Origin: Pochonia chlamydosporia 170
Taxonomy: Eukaryota > Ascomycota > Sordariomycetes > Hypocreales > Clavicipitaceae
Direction of reading: 5' to 3'
NCBI RefSeq assembly: GCF_001653235.2
Contig: NC_035792.1
Coordinates: 3,782,001 to 3,846,000 of the forward strand
DNA: 64,000 bases
Both the position numbers and the translations under genes were made by a program. The notes under the pieces were generated by a model that was given only the letters and a program-made list of their open reading frames with translations, was not told the DNA's origin and did no database searches. This document shows, one piece after another, positions 1-11,813 of the stretch. How positions within the stretch are numbered: position 1 is the stretch's first letter; each line of letters starts with the position of its first letter.

Positions 1-737
1 TTATCCCGCCCAACGCGCTTGAGGTAATTTAAATAGGATCCAAGCACCACAGCCGTCGAAATAACATCAGTGTAGTACAGTCCTGAGAAAAAGAACAGCA
101 GTGGGAAAAGGGCGATATTGAAAGCTGTATGTATGGCATACGTTGACACTGTCTTGGGTCGCTTCGATGAGTGTGCCTCGTAGAGTCGCGATTCAATCTC
201 ATGCCGACATAGCATAGTCAGAGAAACGAGAACAATCAACCCAAGGACATTTGTGGCGCGTAAACTGCTGGCATCGCAGCTAAACAACCATGGCATGCCT
301 GTGGCTGCTGCGGCTTTCTGCAACAAGATGGAAAAGAGATACCTGGTCATGGTTAGCCGTTGTGTAGTCTCTGTGAAGATAAGAAAACGGACAGCCCAGG
401 CGGTGTCGTGATTTTGTCATCCCACTCGAGAAATTTGCATTCGCAGTATTTTTGAGCTTGTGGAATATGAAATATTTCGTCCTAGATTCACGTTAGCTGA
501 TTAAGTTGTCGCGAAGAGATGTGGTCTACTTACCAAGTACGGCTGTGTTACAGTCTCCGAAACGAGAGTGAGCCAAGCTCCGCTCAGCAAAATTAGCAAG
601 TTGAATGGCAGAAGAATCTTCCATTTCTGCCCGGCTCCTCGTGAGAGTAGAAACAAAAGGGGAGACGAGAGTATCAGGGTGGCCACCGGGGACACCCAGC
701 GACTATTGAGTTGAGTGTCGTTCGCCATGTTGTTCAA
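1..737 (-). CDS. ALG10: ALG10 dolichyl-P-Glc alpha-1,2-glucosyltransferase, C-terminal part off the window edge
   Basis: ER membrane glucosyltransferase adding the terminal (third) glucose to the dolichol-linked Glc2Man9GlcNAc2 precursor of N-glycans. Three exons are visible: 534-737, 393-481 and 1-342. Joined, they read through a first membrane segment (about residues 16-60) into [18 protein letters not shown], the conserved ALG10 lumenal loop carrying the acidic DE pair. [13 protein letters not shown] follows, and then [16 protein letters not shown], another family hallmark. Intron 1 is bounded by gtaagt and ctag. Intron 2 (343-392) uses the variant donor gtccgt but has a good gctaac branch site and restores the frame exactly. 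ATG at 737 is the first in-frame start; a second Met lies three codons on. The gene is cut by the left edge, so only about 211 codons are seen. I am confident of the family because the signature motifs are contiguous after splicing. Confidence 0.9.
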
Positions 738-1350
738 AGACTATGCCAGTAACGGCCTCGTGAAGTTGAGGAATTGGCAGGTATTAACGAGTGCTCATAG
801 CCGTTGAAGTAAGCAAAACCGTGATAAAAAAGAAATTCTGAATAAATCGTCTTATCTCATTCTAAATATCCCATCGACACCCGATGATACATAAGCAACG
901 TGAGCCAGATGTTGAAAGGAGATTACCTGGCAAGATAGCTCCATCCAGTTGGGCATCTCACAGTGTCATTTGCACTGTTATGCACTGTATAGTCTTTCAC
1001 ATTCACGTTTGCTATATCGCACTTGTAATTAGTTTGCATTGATGGACTTCTCTTCGGTATTCACAAAGTTTCATATCCTCCAATCCTTCACTGTTCACTG
1101 GAATGAGCTTGCTGTATCACCGCGCACTGCTCACTAGGAATGGCTAGGATTGAGTGTTCAAGAGATATTGCAAAATACACCTCATATGCATATCATCCAG
1201 TACAATGTTGTCAAGCGACAGGTGCATTCTCTTTGAGTCAGAGGCAACAGCTCAGAAGGTTTCTATTTTGAGTATCTTATACAAAGGGAAGACCCCTAAT
1301 CCGTCCACGGGGTTCTGATATAATCTACAATCCAGGCTCCACCAATACAC
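738..1350. other. Intergenic region between ALG10 and QCR10
   Basis: About 610 bp of moderately AT-rich sequence between the ALG10 start and the QCR10 stop, both on the minus strand. It must hold the ALG10 promoter and the QCR10 3' end. I see no ORF, repeat or RNA gene in it. Confidence 0.6.
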
Positions 1351-2214
1351 TTAGAAGGGCTAAGAATTCGTTAGTTGCGACTCTTATTCCTTTGAAGCAC
1401 ACATGACTTACGTTGTCCTGAGGGTGGACTTCGGGCTGAACGAAGTAACGGCCAACGAAGGGGATTTTCTAGCCACATTAGCTGACAGAGCGACAATGAC
1501 CATCTCATGGAATTGGTATACCTGGAGAACGTCCTGCTGGACGCGAGGAATGCCGGAAACGTAGAGGAGGGCACCGACAACGGCGGCACCACCGAAAGAG
1601 GCAGATCTCACGCTCCTATTATGATTGTTAGTTCTCATAGCCTTTCCTAGACGAGCTTTCCAACCGCAGTTTCACTGTCGAAGATAGCTGAAGAATAAAA
1701 AGACCAGTCTCCAACATATTTTGTGCACGTTCAGGTCGAAGAACTGTCACATTTGCAGCAGAGAAACGCTCTTCGATCTGACCAGCCCCCATGCCGAAAT
1801 AATGCCAAGTTTCACATGTCCCCCTCTCGCCAGACTTTATAAACCCCGGGATACAAGGTCCAACTTACGCTCGGAAGAGAGTGGTCTTGTTCCATCCATT
1901 GAGGTTAGGTTGGAACTGGTACCTATTTACCACAATTAGTCAATCATCCCTCCATCAATTCGAGCCATTCGATTGAATGCCAAGCAGTGCGATAACTCGA
2001 CGTCGCACGTAATTCGGTTCATTCGTCGAAGTCGATATCATAAATTGATTCGGAACGTACTTGGGGCCGTAGGCGCTCTTGAATGCCGCAGCGCGGACAG
2101 GAGTCTAAGGAATTTCAGTCAGTCGGTAGCCCTTTCGGTGCCGCGTGCCCAATCTATGGGCAATTCCTCGTCCTAAAATCCATTAGAAGCGAGATTACTC
2201 ACAGAGTAGACCAT
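1351..2214 (-). CDS. QCR10: QCR10, small subunit of mitochondrial cytochrome bc1 complex (complex III)
   Basis: Single-span accessory subunit of ubiquinol-cytochrome c reductase in the inner mitochondrial membrane. The gene is hidden in six tiny exons: 2203-2214, 2061-2104, 1869-1922, 1522-1615, 1412-1468 and 1351-1359 (270 nt, 89 aa). The spliced protein starts MVYSTPVRAAAFKSAYGPKY and continues FQPNLNGWNKTTLFRAS. It then has one hydrophobic helix (FGGAAVVGALLYVSG), IPRVQQDVLQKIPF, and ends VHPQDNPF. The arrangement of a YGPKY start, one membrane span, an IPR.Q.D.L.KIP block and a VHPxDNPF end is what I know of fungal QCR10. The first exon has only four codons and the last only PF plus stop, so automated callers could easily miss both ends. 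Divergent from MED4 across about 300 bp. Confidence 0.85.
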
Positions 2215-2517
2215 CTTGACTGGAGGAATAGCAGTCGATGCTCTTCAATATGGTTCAATTGCGTGCGAGGTATCGTCTTCAAAATTGAAGCCGGAACTGA
2301 TGCGCGAGTTTGCCGACGGGAAAGCCCGGATGGTGGTGGCCTGAGGCCCACATTGCAGCTTTTAGAAATCTTGTCCAATCATCTCCCGCATGCTCTGACC
2401 CACTACAGCTACATCGCCAGCCTCGCGCATGTGTGCAACGCAGAACTTCTTTTAATATACGCCATTCCCCGTGATACTCGTTGGCTACGGGAGAAAGCGC
2501 TCGCCAAACCAGCGAAC

Positions 2518-3574
2518 ATGGACAAATACATTGACAGTCGTTTTGAGCGACTGGAAAAGGCGTTGTCAAATCTAATTGACTCCGTCACGAAATATCACCC
2601 TTCCACCATCCAAGCCGAGGAACTGAAAGCCGCAGACAGTGAACTAAGCAAAGGTCTCGAAGAAGGTAAAAAGTTCAAGCACACTGCCGTGCAAATCCGC
2701 ACTCTTCTGACAAACACGTCCAGTTCAAATCCATCAGAACAACTACCTCCGCATTCAAAAGCTGCGCCAATCCTCCGCCGCGCTGGACACCCAAATCCGC
2801 GACACTCTCACGAGCCTCGCCAACACGCGCAAGGACATCGTCACCACGCACACGACTACCTTTCCATCCGAGCCAAACTACCCCATCGCATACGAAGAAC
2901 TCCTCCGCTACGCGCGACGAATCAGCAAGACTACCCTCCCTCCAGCCGCGACCATCGAAGGCGCCGCGACACCGGTAGAAACGCAGTCGCCCAACCCCGA
3001 GTCTCAACCACAGTCGGCTCTTACGCCATCTGCGCGAACGCCTTCGCAGCCGCAGAGTCCCGCGATCAACGGGACACCGCAGCTGGCTTCGGAGCAGCCA
3101 ACGCAGCAAACCGCTGTGGCTATGAATACGAGTCTGCCAGAGGGGATGAGCCAGTATCTCAACCCGCTATCTGGACAACTCTTCTTCCCCTGGCCGTTGG
3201 AGGACAAAATTCGCTCCGGGTCACTGGCTTCGTATCAGGTTCTTGTCGAGCAGGGCATTGATCCTAAGGGGTACGACCCCGCTACAGAAGAGGAAAGGAA
3301 GCGCAAGGAGGAAGAGGAACGCAAGGCGAGGGAGGAGCAGGAGAAGGCTGAGCGTGAGGCACGCGAGAAACAGCTTCGTGAGGAACGAGAGAGAGCTCGT
3401 GCTGAGAGAGAGAGGCAGCGCGAGAAGGAGCTCGCGGAATGGAGGCGGGCGAGTATTGTTAGCGGGCATCCTGATGGGCCGGGACCTTCGAGAGCAGGGA
3501 CGGGTCTTGGAGAGAAGAAGCAGTTTCAGTTTACAAACTTGGATGATCTGGATGACGATGACGACGATGATTGA
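2518..3574 (+). CDS. MED4: MED4, Mediator complex subunit 4
   Basis: Middle-module subunit of Mediator, bridging activators and RNA polymerase II in the nucleus. Exons 2518-2665 and 2724-3574 (332 aa) flank a 58-bp intron (gtaaaa...gtccag). The N-terminus has MDKYIDSRFERLEKALSNLI and KYHPS, followed by DSELSKGLEE. After the intron comes a coiled-coil stretch, NNYLRIQKLR...LDTQIRDTLTSLANTRK, then FPSEPNYPIAYEELLRYARRISKTT, the Med4 core. The C-terminal third is a highly charged Glu/Arg helix (about residues 220-285) ending in a run of seven Asp. An open frame extends upstream of 2518 to about 2083 but crosses the divergent promoter and lacks family resemblance, so I start at the ATG before DKYID. 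Confidence in the family is high; the acidic tail is lineage-variable. Confidence 0.88.
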
Positions 3575-3917
3575 GCAGGGGGTACTGCGAATCTCGTCTC
3601 ATTCTTATGTATAATTCGACGCAGCGAAGAGCGCATGCACAAGTGCATTACAGCCCATGACGAATGATAAAAGGCAAAAATATGATGACTTGTTTCTCTT
3701 CTCTATCAATAAATCGCTTTTCCAGGCATGACCAATTGACCCTCACGCTGTGCTCTACACCATTTTGCCAAAAAAGCAGTACTGTACTGCACGCGCTGGT
3801 CGTACATATATTGTTACACAACCCTCAATTAATAGATCCTACGAGCCATGATGATCGCAATCCTAGCCCCCCTTTTCGATCCAAATTCGATTCGCCACAC
3901 GTCAACACATCAAGTCT
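3575..3917. other. Convergent 3' intergenic region
   Basis: The 3' flanks of MED4 (+) and the EMP70 homologue (-) face each other here across about 340 bp. AT-rich, with AATAAA-like sequence near 3708 (caataaatcg). No gene seen. Confidence 0.5.
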
Positions 3918-5925
3918 TTAGTCGATCTTGATTGACGAGTAAATCTTCCTTACGAACCACCAGCTAGCAAAATAACCAATGGAGCCTAATAATCAAATGT
4001 CAATTTTTGTTTGCATACTCGAACAATGGTAGCATGGAGCACTTACCAGCAAGGATGAAGAATAGGAAAGAAATAAGGGCGCTGTAACCCATGTACAATA
4101 CGATTCCAGCCAGGCCGCTGAGCTTCACCTTGGTGATGAGATAGAGCAAACAGTTCAAAAAGATGTAGCCACCACTCATACCCGCGGCCAGGAAGGATCG
4201 CCATTGCCAGTTATAGTTCTCGGCGCAGAGCAGGAAGTAAGTCATGAGAACGGTGACAGCCGCGCACACAACCACCATCAAGCCATAGCAAAGGAAGAGG
4301 AAGCCGAACATGTAGTATATTCGGCTGAACCAGATGGAGCTCATTATGAAGTAAAGTTCGACAAAGATGGCACCAAAGGGTAGCAGGCCGACAATCAACA
4401 TGCTGGGAATAGGTCGCAGATAGGTCGTCACGGGAGGAATCTGGCGAGGAATTTGATTGGTGCGGACAGGTGCTTCGATCTGAGCGCTTCGGAAGCCGAG
4501 CCAAGATCCAGCGACGGAGAGAGGAATAGAAATGACAAACCATATTCCAATAATGACAAGCATGGTGGTGAACGGTACAGCTCCGGAGGACTGCTTGACC
4601 CAGAGGAAAAGGTCCAACAGGAAGAAGGCAGCAAACACGATACCAGGGACCAGCACTGGAGTTAATGCGATGTTCAACTTCCATTGGTCACCCTGCATCG
4701 CCTTGTAGGTTCTCGCGGATGTGTAGCCTCCGACGAATCCAAGCAAAGTGTACAGAATGATCATGATAGTACCAAGAGAGCCGCGATTGGATGGAGACAG
4801 GAAGCCCAGTAGAGCAAACAGGATGGTGCAGCCAGTCATGACGAAAAGCTGAGCACCACTGCCCAACAAAATAGAGAGCAACAGTGGTTGGGACGGAGTG
4901 CGGAAAACATCACCATGAATCAGCTTCCAGCCGGAGTCTTCTTGCACTCCATCCTCGATTGCTGAAGTTCCGCTGAGGTCGTCCAAGTTGATCTGGTCAA
5001 GTCGGTTGTATCGCGCAATATCCTTCTTCAGTGTGCGAACAAGAATCGACATGACTGTCAGTACAAGAATCACGACAATAATGGCAGTGTCGATCAGCCA
5101 GAACCAGTGAATCTTGGGATCGAAAACGTGGAGGTACTTGTCCCAGCGAGTCGCCCAAGCAGTGTCTGACTTTTTCCAGTATACACTATAACTGAAATGG
5201 ACATCTTGGTTCTGCTCACGGTCGTCAAAGATGAGCTTTGGGTGGCTCTCTGAACAATCGGGCTCCCCAGTGTAAGCCAAGGACATGGGTTGGACAACAA
5301 CACCCACAACGCGAAGTTGGTTTGCATTACCGTTTACCTCGTGATACTCGATCCAGATTTCGTAGTGGTTGTTAAAGAGAAGCTTCTCTTCCTCCTCCTC
5401 ATTTTCCGTGAATTGGTAGTCTCCGATTGCGAAGCCGGGGTTGTAAAAGGTAGTGCCAGTGAGTTCGTCACGAATCTGTTGGCCTGCCGGCAAGCCATCT
5501 ACGAGCCAATTCAGCGCATAGCCCTGGAAAATCCTGTCGTTGATAAACTCTCGCATCTTGGGCTGATACGAGACCTTGCACAAAGGCTTGCACGTCTCGT
5601 TTCTGAGCATGCGCAAGTCGAAAGGCGAGGTCATGATGCGGTCCCCGAACAAGATGCTTCCCAAGCTCTCAGAAACATATTTGGGGCCGCCGTTGGGTTT
5701 GCAAAATTGGAATGCAGGATGGTAATAGTCGTACGAGACCACGGAATGTAGTCGGTAATCTTGCATAGCAGCAACGGGAGAGATCTTGTTGACATATAGG
5801 GGTACGGGGTCGTCGGTTTTGTAGGAGGTCGGCGCAACACCAGGCAAGTAGAAGGCAGACGCCAACTGAGGCGCTACAAGCGCAGCAGCGATGAGCGCCT
5901 GCTGCGCGGTGTCTTTGAAGTGCAT
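3918..5925 (-). CDS. EMP70 / TM9 superfamily (nonaspanin) protein
   Basis: Endomembrane nonaspanin of the Golgi/endosome, related to yeast Emp70/Tmn2. Two exons, 4047-5925 and 3918-3985, give 648 aa. A cleavable signal peptide (residues 1-24, ending LASA) precedes FYLPGVAPTSY and PVPLYVNKISP, the conserved TM9SF start. A lumenal domain of about 240 residues follows, then nine membrane helices from near residue 270 to the end. The last exon is only 22 codons. Without it the frame runs into an intron and stops in a nonsense tail. With it the protein ends WWFVRKIYSSIKID, carrying the KxD COPI-interaction motif that keeps these proteins in the Golgi. Family members have roles in cation homeostasis, adhesion and sorting of glycine-rich transmembrane domains. 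Divergent from LCP5. Confidence 0.93.
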
Positions 5926-6822
5926 GTTGGTCTGGTTTTACGACATGCCAAAGTTGGATGGTTGATGTTGGGTAGTTGGGTCGTGAGCTTCGTTATGCGT
6001 AAGATGACGACGACTTGATTCGGCCTCGACGGCGTTGATGATGCGAGCTCTCCCCAAGGGTCAAAGGTATCGAGGGCGCAACAAGAAAAATGGAGAGGAA
6101 AATCAACCCTCTTCCTAGACAAGTATCATGAATCGACCGAGCTTCTTGTCGATAAAATGGCACAGAGATCCAAACCACGAAATGAAAAGCCGGCCCAAAA
6201 AAAGAAGAGGTCGAGAAGCTGACGTTGTTGGGGATTGAATCTCCAATCTGGCAACAAAGCGGCTGTAACCCGAAGCAGCTTAGTCAGGAGATAGATGGAG
6301 GACCGTTTCGTATTTGGAGCCTGACAGCAGGCAGGGACGACTCTCAACTGTGTTTGCAAGTTGCCAGGGTCTTGTCTGGTGGATGTCATTTTGCCAGTGG
6401 CTCATTGGGGGCTATGCACAGTGCCAGCAAACACTTGCACTCAGCCAGACAGACCAGACATGTGGTGCATGTGGGCATAGGGCCTGATGGCGGGTTGGAC
6501 ACTGCTGACGCGTTGGACTACAGGCACCAGAAGATCAATTGATCACAACCATGACAAGCCAGGCTGCATGTGGCCTGGTCAGACATATCAGTCACTAATT
6601 CTTCAGAAGCGGGACAGCTAGCACCGCCTAAAGACATTTCGCTGCAGTCAAGCGGAACACAGCCCAACCAGGCCAGACGCCACCGGCCATCCTTGCAAAA
6701 AAAAACCCACCAGAAGTAGCCCCACTAAAAAGTTTCCAACTCGATACTCAACCATCAACCGTCTTGAATTTTTCTTTGACGACAGCATCCAAACCAACAA
6801 CACCCAAAAACGCACCAGCGCA
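5926..6822. promoter_or_regulatory. Divergent promoter region of the EMP70 homologue and LCP5
   Basis: About 900 bp between two divergent starts. Contains several CAGAC/GACCAG-type words (6444-6460, 6575-6582, 6667-6680) also seen in other long upstream regions of this window, and a CA-rich, T-poor leader just before the LCP5 ATG. No protein gene recognised. Confidence 0.45.
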
Positions 6823-7938
6823 ATGGCTGCTCCAACTACTTTGCCAGCCTTGCTGGCCTCATTGACGCAGTCACTATCGCTGACCCAAGAAGCAGCACCC
6901 AAGATTGCCACCATCGACCACCCCAAAGATGGCATTTCGTTGCTCGACGTCAAAAATGAGCTGTTGCTGTCATATTTACAGAACCTCGTCTTCCTCATCC
7001 TCCTCAAACTGCGCAATGCAAAGTCCGATTCCGAAGACAGCAGCGAATTAGACGAATCCGTTCGTGCAAAGCTCGTCCAGTTGCGCCTGTATCTGGAGAA
7101 GGGCGCCAGGCCATTGGAAGAGAAGCTAAAGTTCTCCATTGAACGATTCTTACGAACGGCCCAAGATTCTCAGCGTGAAGAGAAATCCAAAGAGCAACAA
7201 TCAAAATCCAAAAGCGACGAGAATTCAGATGACGAATCTGCATCAGACGAGGAAGAGTCCGGTGAAGATGGCAACCTACAAGGGCGGCTACCGATTAGAA
7301 AAGGCAACATGGCCGCAGCTCCCAATCTGGGAACCATGGTGGATGAGGTATCTGTTAGCCGTGGAGATCGCGAAGACGGACCAGCTGGAATCTACAGACC
7401 GCCTAAACGAGATCGCGCCCTCATGGATTCCGCACGGCCTCGTGAAAAGGCCGAGCGCAGGGCACAAAAGTCATTCACCATGGAGGAATTCGTCAACGAC
7501 GAATTTTCTACGGCCCCAATGGCAGAACCTAGCATCGGTACAACTATCGTTCAGGGCGGTCGTAAGATGAAGACTGCCGCGGAGCGCAAGGATGAGGACG
7601 AGCGTCGCGAATACGAAGAAACCAACTTTACCCGTCTTCCCAAGGAAAGCAAGAAGGAGCGCGCCAAGAAGGCCAAGGCAGCGGGTCATAGTGGCCGGAT
7701 GCAGTTTGGTGGTGAGGAATGGCACAACTTGGGAGAGGGCGTTGATCGAATTGACCGCTTGACCAAACGTAAGGGGCCGCCTGGCGGTGGTGTTCGTGCC
7801 ATGCTTGAGAAGAGCCGAAAGCGCGGCTTCGACACTACCGATGGTCCTCGAGGAAGTGGTCGTGGTGTGGAAATGGGTGACCGGTTTCAAAAGAAGGCAA
7901 AGATGTTGGAGCGTAAAGAAAGAGGCAAAAACAGGTAG
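6823..7938 (+). CDS. LCP5: LCP5 / neuroguidin-like U3 snoRNP (SSU processome) protein
   Basis: Nucleolar Sas10/C1D-family protein needed for U3-dependent cleavages of pre-18S rRNA. Single exon, 371 aa. Residues about 5-105 form the Sas10/Utp3/C1D helical domain (GISLLDVKNELLLSYLQNLV, a signature of the family, then LRLYLEKGARPLEEKLKFSI). An acidic Ser/Asp/Glu stretch (about 120-150) follows, then RLPIRKGNM and GIYRPPK, which is conserved in Lcp5/neuroguidin. The C-terminus is strongly basic (about 265-371, KSRKRGFD and KKAKMLERKERGKNR), suiting nucleolar and RNA contact. The ATG at 6823 lies in CAGCGCAATGGCT, and the first residues lead straight into the helical domain. No intron needed. Confidence 0.88.
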   Translation: MAAPTTLPALLASLTQSLSLTQEAAPKIATIDHPKDGISLLDVKNELLLSYLQNLVFLILLKLRNAKSDSEDSSELDESVRAKLVQLRLYLEKGARPLEEKLKFSIERFLRTAQDSQREEKSKEQQSKSKSDENSDDESASDEEESGEDGNLQGRLPIRKGNMAAAPNLGTMVDEVSVSRGDREDGPAGIYRPPKRDRALMDSARPREKAERRAQKSFTMEEFVNDEFSTAPMAEPSIGTTIVQGGRKMKTAAERKDEDERREYEETNFTRLPKESKKERAKKAKAAGHSGRMQFGGEEWHNLGEGVDRIDRLTKRKGPPGGGVRAMLEKSRKRGFDTTDGPRGSGRGVEMGDRFQKKAKMLERKERGKNR

Positions 7939-8132
7939 ATTGGCATATGAATTGGAAGCACCATACACAATTTTCTGATTCTCCTGAAGCATCTACTTGA
8001 GTGAATATTGAAATTCAGTGATGATGATACAGCCTACTTAACACGCATCATACACGTTAAAACAAAACACGCCCACGGCCGTTACACATAAACCATACAA
8101 ACTATTCCCAGTCCAATGGGCAACGGCCTTCA

Positions 8133-9863
8133 TTACTCCTGTTTCGGCGGATCTTCCACATCCCTAAACAACTCCTTTTCCACCTCTCTCGGACAAAGAG
8201 CATCCCAAGTCAACAACTCTCCCGTATCAGTCGTAACACCATCCTTCAGCAACGGCAGCCCAGCTTTCCGCTTCTCATCCAACATCTTCCTCGAAGACCC
8301 ATGCCACCACGTCTTATCCCACTGCCTCTCCCGCCACGACTTGTCCACCGAGTTGTGATGAATCATGGCTGGCACAGTCCCCGAGCAGATTTCCGAGTAC
8401 AAAGGCACACTCTCCCAACGGGTCTGCTCGCCCCTGGCTAGTTCCAGCACAGGTGCTTGAGAGGGCAAATCATCCGGCATAGGTGCCTTGGCAGGGCAGT
8501 CAAACATGCCCTGGTTCCCGACCTGTTCCTTCAACGACTGATCATGCTTAATGTACCGAGAGTCAAATTCAGCATTGGAAGTCTGGTGCCCCAACAAGGA
8601 CCAGTAGTCCAGCGTGATGCCAAATTCGTACGGCTTTCCAGCAAGATACTTTTGGTCGTTGGGCTGGTGCGAAAACCGGGGATTCAAGTAATCCTCCACA
8701 GGCGCATTCTGTATATGTGTCTCTGGGGGACGAGATCCCGCTCGCCCCGGGATAACACCGTCGAGAAAAGCGTCAAACACACTCCTGTGGTATCGTCGCA
8801 TGACTTCCCTGTGAAACTCTTGCTCTCCGAACATTTCGACAAATATACTCTGATCACTGCCCTGGTAGCAATTATCAGAGCTTCCCGATCCGTTGTCATA
8901 CCATACTCCCTTCCTGGCAGCGCACTCATCCATCCTCTCCTTGGCTCTCTCGAGAATCGGTCTCATTGCTCCTATAGGGCCAATCATGTATCCCGAGTTC
9001 AGGTACCGGGTTCGAAAACTGCTGTGCATATTACGCCCCATGAGGGTATCCGTATTTCCGCCATATGTATCCATTGGGAGTGGAGAGTCTGGGATGGGAT
9101 AGCACGCAAGAGTGTGTATCTGGTTCGGTGAGCATCTTTTGCCGGCGCCAAACACGACGGGGGAGTGAATGTTTTCGCGATGGAACGCCCGTCCCATGCG
9201 GTGTGCTGTTCGGGTATTTTCCTCTGCGACAATGGCGTGGTATCGCGCAATTAGAATTTCGACGGGTAGCTGGAACCATATGTCGTAGCTGTCGATCATG
9301 AGGACGAGTTCGTTATCGAAATTGGGTTGCTTGCGGCGCTGTTCGTCGTTTATGTATTTCAGAACACCCGTGATCTTTGCATAGTGCGAACCGCCTCCTA
9401 ATAGGCCTTTTCCATCGTCTTGCTCGCCCCAGGAGACAATGTGCGGGTTTGGATATTCGAGAATGGATAGTGTTAGGAGTGTCTTGCACATGTGGACGTT
9501 GCTTCTTGTCGCCGGGAGCAAGATGTGTAGTTTCTTGTCAGTGTTGGAGTTAAGGTATGGTCGACCAGAGGGGAACCGGGATTTATGCATCATGGGCCGG
9601 TGTATCCCAAATTCTGTAGCCCATGGTTTTCGAAGTATTCCGGTGCTCCTTTCTCGGACGGGCTATCTCGGTATTGTCAGCGTATACGCTCTACACGGAG
9701 TCACATTTCATCATAACTCCTGCTTGATATGGCAGTTTCAGAGACACCATAAGTGTGCACTCACAGTAACAAGAAGTCCAAAAACAAGCGTACTAAAAAG
9801 AATGGCAGTAGTTGCAATTGTCATGGGCCGTCTCGAAACCCGACTTAACAACTGTCTCAACAT
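8133..9863 (-). CDS. Type II membrane glycosyltransferase-like protein (PLOD/GT25-like fold)
   Basis: Predicted Golgi/ER glycosyltransferase of the fungal group resembling the glycosyltransferase half of PLOD (procollagen lysyl hydroxylase). Two exons, 9765-9863 and 8133-9662, give 542 aa. The short first exon supplies an arginine-rich cytosolic tip (LRQLLSRVSRRP) and a signal-anchor (about residues 15-33). The intron ends ctgac...gatag. The lumenal part has KLHILLPATRSNVHMCKTLL, then a DDGKGLLGGGSHYAK segment. ELVLMIDSYDIWFQLP follows, with the DxxD-type acidic metal/nucleotide site typical of this fold, then YLNSGYMIGP and GSDQSIFVEMFGEQ. The acceptor sugar and target are unknown. Similar proteins sit near cell-wall or secretion genes in many ascomycetes, but I cannot assign a substrate. 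The start is chosen because it adds the expected membrane anchor. Confidence 0.78.
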
Positions 9864-11813
9864 GATGACTCTCAAACAGAATATTTGGCAAAAGAGTAAA
9901 GCCAAAGCGGTACCATAACAAACAAATCAAGGCAAGCCAATTTTAAATTCAAGAAATCAGACTGTCAAAGAGACACCTCGTCCCAGGTCAATAATATAAT
10001 CCACATACACAGCACAACACACCCGGAAATATCGGCCACGGCATCATGGCGCGAAACTCCTGCCAAGACAACGAAGACGCCGCGCAAAAAACAATTCTAC
10101 CAATATACGTGCCGAATAGCCATCAGTTTACTATTTTACTCGCCTACTGCACCGTGGACGACCCATGTTCTCGGCGCATTACTAGTCTTCTGTGCGTGGA
10201 CGCCTCACGGGGCATCATGCCCAATGGTAATAACACGGCCGCGTAACCTCGACAAGCCCGGCACCAAAATAACTGGAAAGGGGGAGACGAGAGCCGCAGA
10301 CAGGGGTTGCTGGCTGAAGAGACGAAATCAGATCCGAGGTTCAGTATTATCTCAAATACTGTTCTTGTGTCGCGTGACAATTTCCATGGCAAGTCTTGCC
10401 ACGATGTCAGAATTTGAAGGCTAGAGTTTGTCGAAGACGTCAGCCAAGCAGCTATATAAGAAGTGGATCGAACGGCGATATCTCAACGGAGTTTGGTACA
10501 AGCTCGTTGGCATTAAATTAGTCTTGGCTCATTGGACAGTCTTAGTGTATAGTTGAAAACTGGATAAGTTCTGTGAAGGGTGTAGAAAGAGGTGTTGCAG
10601 GACCGAGTTTTTTACTAACTGCCCTAGTACAACTAGACTTGACAACCTGGTTTCGGTGTTTGCTTTCCCAGCAAAGAATAATGTCTGGCGCTGTGTCGAC
10701 GTTACTTGCATTCATTCTTCATAAGCTGAAAAAAAGAAGGTCTGGTGCATCCCTATAACACTTAATGGGGATTGTGCGTACTTGAAAGCCACGCCTTCTA
10801 TTTTAGAGAACTTCATATTTCCGATGTAATTCCAGCTGGTTGATTGCCAACTTTTTCGTCACGGAACATGGACATTTGACGGCATCGTTTCGACCTGAAA
10901 CAGACGTGTTGCTTATTTTGCAGTCCCAGAGGCTATTTGAGCCAGCCTACACCTGAACAAGACGAATACTAGTGTTCTTGGCTCTTAGAGACGTTTTCAC
11001 TGGGTATCTGACTTTACTGTATATTGGCAACAGAAAATCTTGTTTAATAGTCGCTTGTGTCCCAAACTAAAGATGTTCGTAAATTGTTCTGCATATTAGC
11101 CAGATACCGCAATATGGCCAGGACAGAGACGGACGGATACGGACAGAGAGTCAAACCTAATAAGCCATCATGATGGGTTACATGTATAACGAAGACATGT
11201 ACACCGCCACGAGTTGATCAACGCTTGGGGCTAATTGAAGGACAAATATTCTATCACCGACATATAATCGAGACGGCCTCACCAACTTACAACGAGTATA
11301 TACAGTGGAGGGTTCAAAAGTATTTAAACACAAGAAACACATCTCATATCACGTTGTGTGCTGAGCCACATTGAGATATGTCATTGTATACTTAGACATA
11401 GGCAAATACGTTATACCACAGACTTGTAACCATGGTGTGCCAAAAACTCTTACCACCTCCAAAAGCTGCATTGCCTAAATTCACTGATTTCCAGATTGAA
11501 TCTATCCAATCCATGCGAACGCCACAATTATTTCGTACAATTTAAGCTGCGGAGAAAAGTTGAAGACAACTCAAAAATCATCGTCACCAACCCACACATA
11601 GTACCGCCGATAAGATAAGAGCTCTGCACCAGCGAATTTTCCACCCCACCACCATCTACAGCATCGCAATGTCTCGACTCATGACATACAATCTCTTCAT
11701 TTCGGACAGCAACTTGGTCGCGCGTCTCCAATTCACGCAATAAATGAGTCTCCATCGACTTTAACCAAACTCCCACATACACCTCCCAACAACACCTCAT
11801 AACCGCCCCCACC
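9864..11813. other. Gene-poor divergent region, about 1.95 kb
   Basis: Lies between the divergent starts of the PLOD-like gene and RPC37. A TATATAA-like element at about 10452 and another at about 11296 are not followed by a convincing ORF; short transcripts cannot be excluded. A CGGAC repeat-like cluster (about 11117-11146, acagagacggacggatacggacag) is present. I see no protein gene, tRNA or repeat family. Confidence 0.5.

Noticed and set aside
2083..2517. N-terminal extension of the MED4 frame
   Set aside because: Overlaps the divergent QCR10 first exons and promoter and has no Med4 likeness; the family start is MDKYIDSRFERLEKAL.
10447..10758. Small gene behind the TATATAA at 10452
   Set aside because: The 61-codon ORF at 10573-10758 lacks splice partners and protein character.
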